NCBI RefSeq assembly: GCF_002015045.1
Contig: NZ_MUXX01000006.1
Location: forward strand, 62,001 to 126,000
Origin: Haemophilus paraphrohaemolyticus
GTDB taxonomy: Bacteria > Pseudomonadota > Gammaproteobacteria > Enterobacterales > Pasteurellaceae
Direction: 5' to 3'
Length of the DNA stretch: 64,000 bases
Part shown: in pieces, positions 18,028 through 26,805 of the stretch
Layout: each line of letters starts with the position of its first letter
Position numbering within the stretch: position 1 is the first letter of the stretch
Program-made: the position numbers and the translations under genes
The notes under the pieces: generated by a model
Told to the model about the DNA's origin: nothing
The model's input: the letters and a program-made list of their open reading frames with translations, nothing else
Databases searched by the model: none

Positions 18028-18726
18028 ATGAAAAAAGTTATCTTCCCTACTGCTCAACAAGCGGTCGAAAAAATCGCTCAGGAATTGAAAGCATATAGCG
18101 AACAACATCGCCCTGTGCATATCTCTCTTTCTGGCGGTTCAACTCCAAAATTATTATTTAAAACCTTAGCTCAAGCTCCGTTTGCCAATGAAATTCAATG
18201 GCAAAATCTCCATTTCTGGTGGGGGGACGATCGTATGGTTCCACCACAAGATCCTGAAAGCAATTATGGTGAAGTACAAAAACTGCTCTTCGATCACATC
18301 CAAATTCCTGCCGAGAACATTCACCGCATTCGTGGTGAAGAAAACGTCGAGCAAGAATTGGTAAGATTTTCGCAAGAATTGACCGCTTGCGTGCCAGATT
18401 TAGCCTTCGATTGGATTATTCTTGGAATGGGCAACGACGGACACACCGCGTCGCTTTTCCCACATCAAACCAACTTTGATAATCCCAATGTTGCGGTGAT
18501 TGCCAAACACCCTGAAACAGGACAAATTCGCATTTCTAAAACTGCGAAATTATTGGAAAACGCTAAACGTATTACTTACTTAGTGACAGGGGCGGCGAAA
18601 GCGGAAATTTTGAAAGAAATCCAAGAAACGCCCGCAGAAAACTTGCCTTATCCAGCCGCGAAAATTCAGGCAAAAAATGGCGTGACAGAATGGTACTTGG
18701 ATAAAACGGCAGCTAAATTGCTATAA
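18028..18726 (+). CDS. pgl: 6-phosphogluconolactonase
   Basis: Hydrolyses 6-phosphogluconolactone to 6-phosphogluconate, between Zwf and Gnd. 232 residues of the DevB/SOL type: SLSGGSTPKLLF, WWGDDRMVPPQDPESNYGE and LGMGNDGHTASLFP are the family blocks. ATG 18028 is chosen over an upstream frame start at 17956, because the extra residues overlap the repeat and lack similarity. Confidence 0.95.
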   Translation: MKKVIFPTAQQAVEKIAQELKAYSEQHRPVHISLSGGSTPKLLFKTLAQAPFANEIQWQNLHFWWGDDRMVPPQDPESNYGEVQKLLFDHIQIPAENIHRIRGEENVEQELVRFSQELTACVPDLAFDWIILGMGNDGHTASLFPHQTNFDNPNVAVIAKHPETGQIRISKTAKLLENAKRITYLVTGAAKAEILKEIQETPAENLPYPAAKIQAKNGVTEWYLDKTAAKLL

Positions 18727-18759
18727 CAAGTTGAGTATCAAATATCACAGGCTTGCAAA

Positions 18760-19152
18760 ATGATAGACTACAAAGTGAATGAACCAATTTCAGTTAAACA
18801 ATTTATTGAATTGCTAAATAAAACAACGCTCGGGGCACGCCGTCCGTTAGAGGATGAAAAACGTGTCGCGGCAATGTTGCACTATGCGGATTTATTAATC
18901 ACCGCTTGGGATGGTGAACGATTAGTGGGAGTGGCACGTTCCGTGACGGATTTTGCCTATTGCTGTTATTTATCTGATTTAGCGGTTGATGAACAATATC
19001 AAAAACAAGGTATCGGTTTGCAATTGATTGAACACACTAAACAAGCCTTACATCCACAAGCCAAAATTGTGCTGTTATCGGCACCACAAGCCGTGGATTA
19101 TTATCCGAATATTGGATTTACACAGCATATGAGTGCATGGACGAAGAGTTAA
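18760..19152 (+). CDS. GNAT-family N-acetyltransferase
   Basis: 130-residue acetyltransferase. The acetyl-CoA-binding motif A is visible as LAVDEQYQKQGIGLQLIEHT (Q-x-x-G-I-G), followed by motif B VDYYPNIGFTQH. It lies between pgl and gnd. Substrate unknown; similar small GNAT proteins occur in many bacteria. Confidence 0.88.
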   Translation: MIDYKVNEPISVKQFIELLNKTTLGARRPLEDEKRVAAMLHYADLLITAWDGERLVGVARSVTDFAYCCYLSDLAVDEQYQKQGIGLQLIEHTKQALHPQAKIVLLSAPQAVDYYPNIGFTQHMSAWTKS

Positions 19153-19212
19153 TTTATTAGCATTGTACGGACTAAAATAAGATATAGATACATTAGATGC
19201 GGAGTGACTTTA

Positions 19213-19545
19213 ATGTTGAATTTAGATAATAAAAAATTTGTTGCCGTTGAAAACACCTCAAATGGTGAAGTGAGTAACCAAACAGAATTTCATTACCATC
19301 AACAAGGTAAAATGATTTGGGCCGAATATGGTGGTGGTGAAATTTTAAAAGGTTTTTTAATTGGGAAATGGATAAACGACACACAAATTGAGTTCACTTA
19401 TCAGCATTTAAATCAAGCATTAGAAAATCGTTTAGGGAGTTGCTTAACAACATTTTCAATTGAAAGTGGAAAATTAATTGGCAATGAACAATGGCAATGG
19501 TTAGATACTTTTGAAGAAGGATGCTCTTTAATTAAAGAGGTTTAA
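19213..19545 (+). CDS. Conserved small protein of the 'N-acetylglutamate synthase-like' family
   Basis: 110 residues. Pattern: FVAVENTSNGEVSNQTEFHY, IWAEYGGGEILKGFLIGKW, then CLTTFSIESGKLIGNEQWQW. This resembles a widespread short beta-rich family often labelled N-acetylglutamate synthase in databases without evidence of that activity. ATG 19213 is chosen because GGAG lies nine bases upstream; the GTG at 19204 touches that site. Function unknown. Confidence 0.7.
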   Translation: MLNLDNKKFVAVENTSNGEVSNQTEFHYHQQGKMIWAEYGGGEILKGFLIGKWINDTQIEFTYQHLNQALENRLGSCLTTFSIESGKLIGNEQWQWLDTFEEGCSLIKEV

Positions 19546-19547
19546 TG

Positions 19548-19576
19548 TCTTCTCTCCCCTTGTGGGAGAGGATTAA
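19548..19576. repeat. Third CTCTCCC-type palindrome
   Basis: TCTTCTCTCCCCTTGTGGGA then GAGGATTAA is another copy of the palindrome seen at 17872, here after the small gene ending at 19545. Confidence 0.5.
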
Positions 19577-19608
19577 CCAATAAAATCAACATACAACTTG
19601 AGGTCTTA

Positions 19609-20916
19609 ATGAATTTAAGAGAAAAAATCGATAATAGCCCAATGGGCGTTTACCAGTGGGCAATTGTGTTAATGGCTGCCGTAATGAACTTTTTAGACGG
19701 CTTTGACGTGCTTGCCATTGCCTTTACCGCCACCAATATCAGCAAAGATTTTGGCTTGAGCAAAACTGAATTTGGGATGCTCGTCAGTGCAGGGTTAATT
19801 GGTATGGTAGTTGGCTCAATGGTGCTGGCACCACTTGCTGATAAATTCGGTCGTCGCCCAATTTTATTACTTTCTGTGGCATTTTCTGCAGTGGGTTTGG
19901 GGGGTTCTGGCTTTTCTACTACGTCTGAAATCCTTGCGTTCTCACGTATTCTCACAGGCTTAGGCGTAGGCGGTATTTTGGTAGGAACTAACGTAATCAC
20001 TAGTGAATATTCATCGAAAAAATGGCGTAGCTTTGCAATTAGTGTTTATGCAGCAGGCTTTGGTATCGGGGCGATGATTGGCGGTATGATGGCAAAATCG
20101 TTACAAGCCGCTTACTCTTGGCATGCAGTTTACTTCGCTGGTGCTGCAATGACCGCAGTGGTGTTTGTCGTTTTATTCATCTGGTTACCAGAATCGATCG
20201 ACTATTTAAACGCTAAACAACCGCAAAATGCGAAAGCATGTTTGAATAAGATTGCCCACAAATTAGGCTTTGCTGGCGAATGGGAACTCACCGAAAAACA
20301 TGCTGAAAAAGCGGTAAAATTGCCGATTACGGCTCTATTTAGCCAAAAATACTTACGTTCTACCTTGTTACTATGGCTCTCATTTTTTGCGATTATGTTC
20401 TGCTTCTACTTCATCAGCTCGTGGACACCTGCGTTATTAAAAGAAGCAGGAATGACCATGGAAGAGAGTATCAATGTGGGAATGATGATCTCGCTTGGCG
20501 GTGCAGTAGGCTCATTGGTTTATGGCTTAATCGCCAGCCGCTGGTCTGCGCGTAGTGTGTTGATGCTGTTTACTGTGGCGTCTTCAATTGCAATTGTGGT
20601 CTTTATTCTTTCAAGTGCGAACCTTGCGATTGCAATGGTACTTGGCGTGGTAGTCGGTGCGTTAATTAACGGTTGTATCAGTGGTTTATATACCATCAAC
20701 CCAGCCACTTATGATGCCGATATTCGAAACACTGGCGTGGGTTGGGCAATCGGCGCTGGTCGCGCCGGTTCAGTGCTGGCTCCAACGGTTGCGGGAATAT
20801 TGCTTGACTCAGGATGGGAAAAACAAACGCTTTATATCGCGGTCGCAGGTGTAATGTTAATTGCAACCGTGGCATTAGCGTTTAAGAAATCGCACATAGA
20901 GATTAGAAGAGCATAA
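19609..20916 (+). CDS. MFS transporter, aromatic acid:H+ symporter (AAHS)-like
   Basis: 435-residue 12-segment major facilitator. NFLDGFDVLAIAF carries the D-G-x-D acid signature of the AAHS family (PcaK, BenK), and LADKFGRRPILL is the MFS motif A. The substrate may be an aromatic or sugar acid. Its place inside the zwf-pgl-gnd cluster hints at gluconate-like compounds, but that is inference only. Confidence 0.85.
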   Translation: MNLREKIDNSPMGVYQWAIVLMAAVMNFLDGFDVLAIAFTATNISKDFGLSKTEFGMLVSAGLIGMVVGSMVLAPLADKFGRRPILLLSVAFSAVGLGGSGFSTTSEILAFSRILTGLGVGGILVGTNVITSEYSSKKWRSFAISVYAAGFGIGAMIGGMMAKSLQAAYSWHAVYFAGAAMTAVVFVVLFIWLPESIDYLNAKQPQNAKACLNKIAHKLGFAGEWELTEKHAEKAVKLPITALFSQKYLRSTLLLWLSFFAIMFCFYFISSWTPALLKEAGMTMEESINVGMMISLGGAVGSLVYGLIASRWSARSVLMLFTVASSIAIVVFILSSANLAIAMVLGVVVGALINGCISGLYTINPATYDADIRNTGVGWAIGAGRAGSVLAPTVAGILLDSGWEKQTLYIAVAGVMLIATVALAFKKSHIEIRRA

Positions 20917-21060
20917 GCGGTCGAATTTTAAGAGCATTTCGTAAAAATGCTCGAAAGCCTCCTCTTTGCCAAAGTAGGGAAATTCGTTAGAAATGTAAAT
21001 TTTCACTTAAATTTAATCGTTTACGCCCTTATGTGTAACTTAGGATAAAATCAAAAATCA

Positions 21061-21080
21061 CGGTAGGCTAAAGCCTACCC
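21061..21080. repeat. Short palindrome before gnd
   Basis: GGTAGGCT and AGCCTACC form an 8-bp stem with a short loop, 20 bases before the gnd start. It is too close to the ribosome site (AGGAG) to be ignored as a leader structure; no T run follows. Confidence 0.45.
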
Positions 21081-21098
21081 TACCAACAGGAGAAAACA

Positions 21099-22553
21099 AT
21101 GTCAGTAAAAGGCGACATCGGTGTTATCGGCTTAGCCGTAATGGGGCAGAACCTTATTTTAAATATGAATGATCATGGCTTTAAAGTAGTGGCATATAAC
21201 CGCACAACTTCAAAAGTGGATGAGTTCTTGGAAGGGGCTGCGAAAGGTACAAACATTATTGGTGCGTATTCTTTGGAAGACTTGGCGTCTAAATTAGAGC
21301 GTCCACGCAAAGTGATGTTAATGGTGCGTGCGGGTGATGTGGTGGATCAATTTATTGATGCATTATTACCGCACTTGGAAGAAGGCGACATCATTATTGA
21401 TGGCGGTAACTCAAACTATCCAGACACTAACCGTCGTGTGAAAGCCTTAGCGGAGAAAGGTATTCGCTTTATCGGTTCTGGTGTGTCAGGCGGTGAAGAG
21501 GGTGCTCGTCACGGGCCTTCCATTATGCCGGGCGGTAATGCAGAAGCGTGGCAATATGTGAAACCAATCTTCCAAGCGATCTCGGCGAAAACTGAACAAG
21601 GCGAGCCTTGCTGTGACTGGGTAGGCGGCGAAGGGGCTGGTCATTTCGTGAAAATGGTTCACAACGGCATCGAATATGGCGATATGCAATTAATTTGTGA
21701 AGCCTACCAATTCTTAAAAGAAGGTTTAGGCTTGAGCTATGATGAAATGCAAGCCATCTTCTCAGAATGGAAAAAAACTGAACTTGATAGTTATTTAATC
21801 GATATCACCACCGATATTCTTGGTTATAAAGATGCGGATGGTGAGCCATTAGTTGAAAAAATCTTAGATACAGCTGGCCAAAAAGGGACAGGTAAATGGA
21901 CGGGTATCAACGCCTTAGATTTCGGTATTCCATTAACCTTAATCACTGAATCGGTGTTTGCACGTTGCGTGTCTTCATTCAAAGACCAACGTTTAGCGGC
22001 AAGCCAGATCTTCAACAAAACCATCAGCCCAGTTGAAGGCGACAAAAAAGTATGGATTGAAGCGGTACGCAAAGCATTATTAGCGTCAAAAATCATCTCT
22101 TACGCACAAGGTTTTATGCTCATTCGTGAAGCATCAGAACAGTTCGGCTGGAACATCAACTACGGTGCAACCGCGTTGTTATGGCGTGAAGGTTGTATCA
22201 TCCGCAGCCGTTTCTTAGGCAACATCCGCGATGCGTACGAAGCGAACCCAGATTTAATTTTCTTAGGTTCAGACAGCTACTTCAAAGGCATTTTAGAAAA
22301 CGCATTAAGCGACTGGCGTAAAGTGGTGGCGAAATCGATTGAAGTGGGTATCCCAATGCCTTGTATGGCATCGGCGATCACTTTCTTAGATGGCTACACC
22401 TCAGCACGTTTACCAGCAAACTTATTGCAAGCTCAACGTGATTACTTTGGCGCACACACTTATGAACGCACTGACAAACCACGCGGCGAATTCTTCCACA
22501 CCAACTGGACAGGTCATGGCGGTAATACGGCTTCGACCACTTATGATGTGTAA
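21099..22553 (+). CDS. gnd: 6-phosphogluconate dehydrogenase, decarboxylating
   Basis: 484-residue NADP enzyme making ribulose-5-phosphate. NADP motif GVIGLAVMGQNLILNM starts at about residue 7. IDGGNSNYPDTNRR, SGVSGGEEGARHGPSIMPGG and the catalytic FVKMVHNGIEYGDMQ follow. Length matches the family (about 468-484). AGGAG lies upstream. Confidence 0.97.
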   Translation: MSVKGDIGVIGLAVMGQNLILNMNDHGFKVVAYNRTTSKVDEFLEGAAKGTNIIGAYSLEDLASKLERPRKVMLMVRAGDVVDQFIDALLPHLEEGDIIIDGGNSNYPDTNRRVKALAEKGIRFIGSGVSGGEEGARHGPSIMPGGNAEAWQYVKPIFQAISAKTEQGEPCCDWVGGEGAGHFVKMVHNGIEYGDMQLICEAYQFLKEGLGLSYDEMQAIFSEWKKTELDSYLIDITTDILGYKDADGEPLVEKILDTAGQKGTGKWTGINALDFGIPLTLITESVFARCVSSFKDQRLAASQIFNKTISPVEGDKKVWIEAVRKALLASKIISYAQGFMLIREASEQFGWNINYGATALLWREGCIIRSRFLGNIRDAYEANPDLIFLGSDSYFKGILENALSDWRKVVAKSIEVGIPMPCMASAITFLDGYTSARLPANLLQAQRDYFGAHTYERTDKPRGEFFHTNWTGHGGNTASTTYDV

Positions 22554-22579
22554 AAATAAGATGCCATAGTGCACTATTA

Positions 22580-22614
22580 AAAAGGGATAGCGTTTGAAGA
22601 ATGCTATCCCTTTT
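22580..22614. terminator. Bidirectional terminator between gnd and dnaG
   Basis: AAAAGGGATAGC (22580-22591) and GCTATCCCTTTT (22603-22614) form a 12-bp stem with A/T runs at both sides, serving convergent gnd and dnaG. Confidence 0.85.
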
Positions 22615-22669
22615 AGTTGATGTATATTGTGGTTTTCTTAGCTATTCTAATGGAAACAAGTGGTCAAAT

Positions 22670-24412
22670 TTACTTTGAAATTAACAAAACCAATTCTTGT
22701 TTTTCTTCTGCGCTCAAGCCTGAAGTTCGCTCTTTGGCAATTAGTATTTCTGCCCTTTTTTCGACCAATTTATCGTAGAGAAAAGCAAGGGTTTCGATAA
22801 ACTCTTTTTCTAGGTTTTCTGGAGCGACCATATGATCCCAACTTGCCAGTAATTCAAGCGTGCGAAATTGTTCGTGGTCTCTCCAATGTTCTAGCAAAGC
22901 GCCCATTGAAATGCCAACATTAGCTTGGCAAATTTGGGCTAATTCAAAGAATAAGGCAAAGCCAGGTTCGTTCAATTCGCTTAGCGGTGTGAGGTCTGGC
23001 ACATGTTTTGCCAACACTGGATTTTGCAATAACAAAGCAATCAACAAGCGCATTGGTGTGCGTTTGATTTGGTTTGCTTGTGGTTTAGCGACCTCTTTTT
23101 GCTGACGATTTGGCAACATTGCTTCGAGCTGAGCAGAGTCTAGGATGCCTAATTTTTGCCCTAAGATATTGCGAAGGTAAACCCGCAACATTTCTCCTGG
23201 AATGCGATTAATGAGCGGAATGGCAAGCGAGGCAAGTTTAGATTTCCCTTCTGGGCTAGATAAATCAACTTGCATCAGTAAGCTATCAAACAGAAAATCG
23301 CTCAATGATTTGGAATGTTCCGCCAAATATTGTTCAAAACCCTCTTTGCCTTGGCTTCGTACGAAAGTATCAGGATCTTCTCCATCTGGCAAAAAGATAA
23401 ATTTGAGCTGACGCCCATCATACAAATATGGCAAGGCATTCTCAAAGGCACGCCAAGCCGCATCACGTCCTGCACGGTCACCATCGTAGCAGCAGACAAT
23501 CTGCTCGGTGACACGGAACATCTGTTGGATTTGTTCGCCTGTGGTTGCTGTGCCAAGCGAAGCAACCGCATTCAACACACAAAATTGGGCGAGAGCTACC
23601 ACATCCATATAGCCTTCCACCACAAACAAATATTCAGGATTTTCATTGGCTTGTAGGGCTTGATATAAGCCGTAAAGTTCATTGCCTTTGTGGTAAGTGG
23701 CAGATTCAGGCGAGTTCAGGTATTTAGGGCGTTCATCGCCCATTACACGACCACCAAAGGCAATCACGCGACCACGTTTATCCCGAATTGGAAACATCAC
23801 ACGATTGCGAAACTTATCATAAATTCGACCGTTTTCATTTTCAGAAACCATCCCTGTATCGCGTAATTTCTGAGTTTCTTCAGGGTTCACGCCAAAGCGT
23901 TTGAGTACGGCATCATAGTTATTCGGTGCAAAACCGAGTTCAAATTTAGCGATGATTTCAGGCGATAAACCCCGCCCTTGTAAGTAATTTTGGCTTAGAA
24001 TATCGTTTTGTAAATTTTGTTGATAGAAGTGGGTGATTTCTTCAAGTAAACTGTAAAGATCGCGTTTGGTTTTATAACTAACTGGGCGAAAATTGCCCGA
24101 TTGACGCACATTCTCACGCGGGACTTCTAGCCCTTGCATTGCGGCAAGTTCTTCAATCGCTTCAGGAAATTCGAGCTTGTCATATTCCATCAAAAAGCTA
24201 ATTACATTGCCGTGTGCCCCACAGCCGAAACAGTGATAGAACTGTTTGGATTGGCTAACGGAAAAAGAAGGTGTTTTTTCGTGATGAAATGGACAACAGG
24301 CTTGATAATCTCGACCTGCTTTTTTGAGCTTAACGCGTTGATTGATCAGATCGACAATATCAGTGCGAGCAATGAGATCATCAATAAACGAACGTGGAAT
24401 AGTGCCTTTCAT
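22670..24412 (-). CDS. dnaG: DNA primase
   Basis: 580-residue primase that lays RNA primers at the replication fork. The zinc-binding domain is at the N-terminus (CPFHHEKTPSFSVSQ, YHCFGCGAHGNVISF). The TOPRIM catalytic core includes FVVEGYMDVVAL and CYDGDRAGRDAAWRA. The C-terminal helicase-binding domain follows. ATG 24412 is the start, with GGAGG eight bases upstream. It lies downstream of rpsU; rpoD is not next, so the classic rpsU-dnaG-rpoD operon is not complete inside this window. Confidence 0.97.
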   Translation of the reverse strand: MKGTIPRSFIDDLIARTDIVDLINQRVKLKKAGRDYQACCPFHHEKTPSFSVSQSKQFYHCFGCGAHGNVISFLMEYDKLEFPEAIEELAAMQGLEVPRENVRQSGNFRPVSYKTKRDLYSLLEEITHFYQQNLQNDILSQNYLQGRGLSPEIIAKFELGFAPNNYDAVLKRFGVNPEETQKLRDTGMVSENENGRIYDKFRNRVMFPIRDKRGRVIAFGGRVMGDERPKYLNSPESATYHKGNELYGLYQALQANENPEYLFVVEGYMDVVALAQFCVLNAVASLGTATTGEQIQQMFRVTEQIVCCYDGDRAGRDAAWRAFENALPYLYDGRQLKFIFLPDGEDPDTFVRSQGKEGFEQYLAEHSKSLSDFLFDSLLMQVDLSSPEGKSKLASLAIPLINRIPGEMLRVYLRNILGQKLGILDSAQLEAMLPNRQQKEVAKPQANQIKRTPMRLLIALLLQNPVLAKHVPDLTPLSELNEPGFALFFELAQICQANVGISMGALLEHWRDHEQFRTLELLASWDHMVAPENLEKEFIETLAFLYDKLVEKRAEILIAKERTSGLSAEEKQELVLLISK

Positions 24413-24450
24413 TGGTCCTCCATTGCTAAAAGAGTGGGATAAATAAACTA

Positions 24451-24480
24451 AAACCGTGATTCCTCGCGGTTTCACGGTTT
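24451..24480 (-). terminator. Internal terminator between rpsU and dnaG
   Basis: AAACCGTGA (24480-24472 on the reverse strand) pairs with TCACGGTTT (24459-24451), followed by TAGTTTATTT. A terminator in this same place is known in E. coli, where it lets S21 be made in excess over primase. Confidence 0.8.
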
Positions 24481-24513
24481 CAGTAAAGATTCAGTGCTTA
24501 AAAAGCAAATGAA

Positions 24514-24729
24514 TTAGTATAAACGAGTGTTACGTGCGTTTTCACGAGCATTGCGTTTAGCGTGACGTTTTGCTAAAGACGCTTTCTCACGTTTACGAAT
24601 TGTTGTTGGTTTTTCGTAGAATTCACGAGCACGAACTTCTGCTAATAAACCTGCTTTTTCGCAAGAGCGTTTAAAACGACGTAATGCAACGTCAAATGAT
24701 TCATTTTCACGAACTTTAATTACTGGCAT
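24514..24729 (-). CDS. rpsU: 30S ribosomal protein S21
   Basis: 71-residue basic ribosomal protein needed for initiation. The start [20 protein letters not shown] and the Arg/Lys-rich tail match E. coli S21 in length and sequence. AGGTGA lies upstream of the ATG at 24729. The terminator at 24451 separates it from dnaG. Confidence 0.98.
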   Translation of the reverse strand: MPVIKVRENESFDVALRRFKRSCEKAGLLAEVRAREFYEKPTTIRKREKASLAKRHAKRNARENARNTRLY

Positions 24730-24992
24730 ATGCCATCACCTCAGAAAAATATGATTAAATTAAACCGCACACATTTTTGGCGGCATAGAACTAAAAAAGG
24801 TAGCCAATTTTAACGCAGGTTAGCAAGGAAGTAAAGAGATGATTTAGGTTCTTTGTAGATTATCCGTTATACAAAATTTGGTCTAAGTTAGTTCTCACTA
24901 AACATTGATTTCATCAAGCGGTGCAAAAACGTTCTACTTTTGCATCCTGATTTCGGGTAAAATGTGTACGACTTTTCATTTAAGGAATTTTT

Positions 24993-26234
24993 ATGTTGAT
25001 TCGTTCAAACTTTATTCAGGCTAAACCTTTTGCTTTGATGCTTAATCTACTTGTTGCTTTATTTTTTGTAAGCGTTTTAGTGCTTAAAAAAGGTTATAGC
25101 TATGTACCGATGGCATTAGGTAGCATTAGCATTATTTACACTCTCGTATATTTCTTAAAATTTAAGCAAAAATGGCAATTAGCAAAATCAGATAAATGGC
25201 TTATTTTCTCTTTTTTATTCTATTTCATTACCTTTCTACTTTCTATTATTATCAATAAAGATAGCTTTAGAGAAATAGATAATCCAAGCCGAATCTTATT
25301 ATTTATTCCATTGTTACTTTTATTTAGCCAATTCCCTATTAAAATAAAAACCATTTTATATTCGGTCCCAGTAGGTGCAATGGTTACTGGTCTAACTGCA
25401 TTATTTCAAAAATTTCAATTGGGGTATTTGAAGCCATTTCCTGAGATTATGCATATTCAAGTTGGTAATATTGCGATTTCACTTGCAACATTTAGCCTTG
25501 TGATTGCTATTTATTTTACGGTAAAGAGAGAATATAAATCTGCATTATTTAGTTTTATCGGAATAATGTTAGCAATGAGCACTAGTGCATTATCTGGTGC
25601 ACGCGGTGGTTGGGTAGGGTTGCCCATTGTTTTACTAATGATTTTGTTTCTTTATCGCCAATACATTAGCAAAAAATTAATTTTCTCATTGATTGCGGTT
25701 ATAGGTATTGGTATTACAACACTTATCACCAATCCTAAATTTGGCATTGAGCAACGTTATAATGCTGCAAAATCAGATATTATGCTTTACCTTGAAAAAA
25801 ATAATAAGAACAGCTCGCTTGGTGCTCGATTTGATATGTGGGAAAATGCGTTGATTGCGATTAAACAAGCTCCTTTATTTGGTCATGGTAGCAAAGGATA
25901 TGAATCATTTAAAGATCAGCAAATTAAGTCTAAGCAAATGGCACAAACCACATTGCAATTTAATAGTTTACACAATCAATATTTAGAATCTTGGGTAAAA
26001 CGTGGTTTTGTTGGATTTATTGGATTAATGTTAGTTACTTTAATACCATTATTTTATTTTATACGTAATCTAAAAGAACCGAGTTTAGAAATAAAATGTA
26101 TTGCAATTTTAGGTGTAACTCATATTTTATCGCATCTGTTTTATTTCATGAGCCAATCTTTCTTGGCACATAACTCAGGTTCGATATTTTATTTTTTTGT
26201 ATTGATTTTGTTATATGCTTCTTCTAAAAAGTAA
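24993..26234 (+). CDS. O-antigen ligase-like (Wzy_C) membrane protein
   Basis: 413-residue inner-membrane protein with about 11-12 hydrophobic segments. A large periplasmic loop (about 240-335) holds the ligase motifs SLGARFDMWENALIAIKQAP, then FGHGSKGYESF and HNQYLESWVKRGFVG. This is the WaaL/Wzy_C layout, joining O-antigen or a lipooligosaccharide extension to lipid A-core. No other polysaccharide genes are next to it. It is more AT-rich than its neighbours, as is common for surface-polysaccharide genes. Confidence 0.85.
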   Translation: MLIRSNFIQAKPFALMLNLLVALFFVSVLVLKKGYSYVPMALGSISIIYTLVYFLKFKQKWQLAKSDKWLIFSFLFYFITFLLSIIINKDSFREIDNPSRILLFIPLLLLFSQFPIKIKTILYSVPVGAMVTGLTALFQKFQLGYLKPFPEIMHIQVGNIAISLATFSLVIAIYFTVKREYKSALFSFIGIMLAMSTSALSGARGGWVGLPIVLLMILFLYRQYISKKLIFSLIAVIGIGITTLITNPKFGIEQRYNAAKSDIMLYLEKNNKNSSLGARFDMWENALIAIKQAPLFGHGSKGYESFKDQQIKSKQMAQTTLQFNSLHNQYLESWVKRGFVGFIGLMLVTLIPLFYFIRNLKEPSLEIKCIAILGVTHILSHLFYFMSQSFLAHNSGSIFYFFVLILLYASSKK

Positions 26235-26243
26235 TAGGGTAAT

Positions 26244-26284
26244 AAAAGTTGCTAATATTTATTTCAAATATTAGCAACTTTTCT
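26244..26284. terminator. Strong bidirectional terminator
   Basis: AAAAGTTGCTAATATTT (26244-26260) pairs perfectly over 17 bp with AAATATTAGCAACTTTT (26266-26282), loop ATTTC. It separates the O-antigen ligase-like gene from the convergent thioredoxin-like gene. Confidence 0.92.
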
Positions 26285-26293
26285 TTAATAATG

Positions 26294-26785
26294 TTATTTA
26301 GTCAAAATCTCAACCAATTCTGCTTCTACTTCTTTACCGAATTTACCCATTCGGAAATCTGCTTTTAGCTCATCAAATTGTTCTGGATTGGCTTCCATTT
26401 GGGCTTTTAAAAATGCAGGAAATTCATTTAAAACTAGCTCGGTTTTGCCGTTGTGAATATCAAAAATGCTTGGGATTTTTTGAGCAGCGATTACCGCTTG
26501 TTGTTGCTCGTCGCTATCGAAATGCTTACGTTCTTTGTTATCTTTACGCGAAACATATTTCACTTTGATGTTCGGATTGAGCTTAGTGATACGTTGGAAA
26601 TATGCCACAATCTCTACGCAATCTGGTCAGTAAGGTTCTGCCATCACTAGCCAATCGCCTGTGATATTGAGGGCTTTAATCTTCGATTCAGTTTCAGGCG
26701 AAAGCTCAATGCCAACGTAAACATCTAACTGATTTTCGCGATCTTCATCGCTGCTAAATTCCAAATATTCGTAAAAATGTGCCAT
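26294..26785 (-). CDS. Thioredoxin-like protein with in-frame TGA at the active-site Cys (probable selenoprotein)
   Basis: Read through the TGA, the frame encodes 163 residues. ATG 26785 has AGGA seven bases upstream. The TGA (26629-26627, codon 53) lies in WLVMAEPY-TGA-PDCVEI, exactly where a thioredoxin-fold protein has the first Cys of CxxC. The second Cys is codon 56. The downstream half is plainly coding: FQRITKLNPNIKVKYVSR, QKIPSIFDI with the cis-Pro region, and a lysine/glutamate-rich helical tail to TAA. No other stop or frameshift is seen. Selenocysteine (UxxC) is the simplest reading; a nonsense mutation is the alternative. I see only weak hairpins after the TGA and no clear SECIS. 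It is the last gene of the scrK-scrB-scrR unit, 20 bases after scrR. Confidence 0.7.
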
Positions 26786-26805
26786 AAGATTTCCTTTTAG
26801 TTTCA

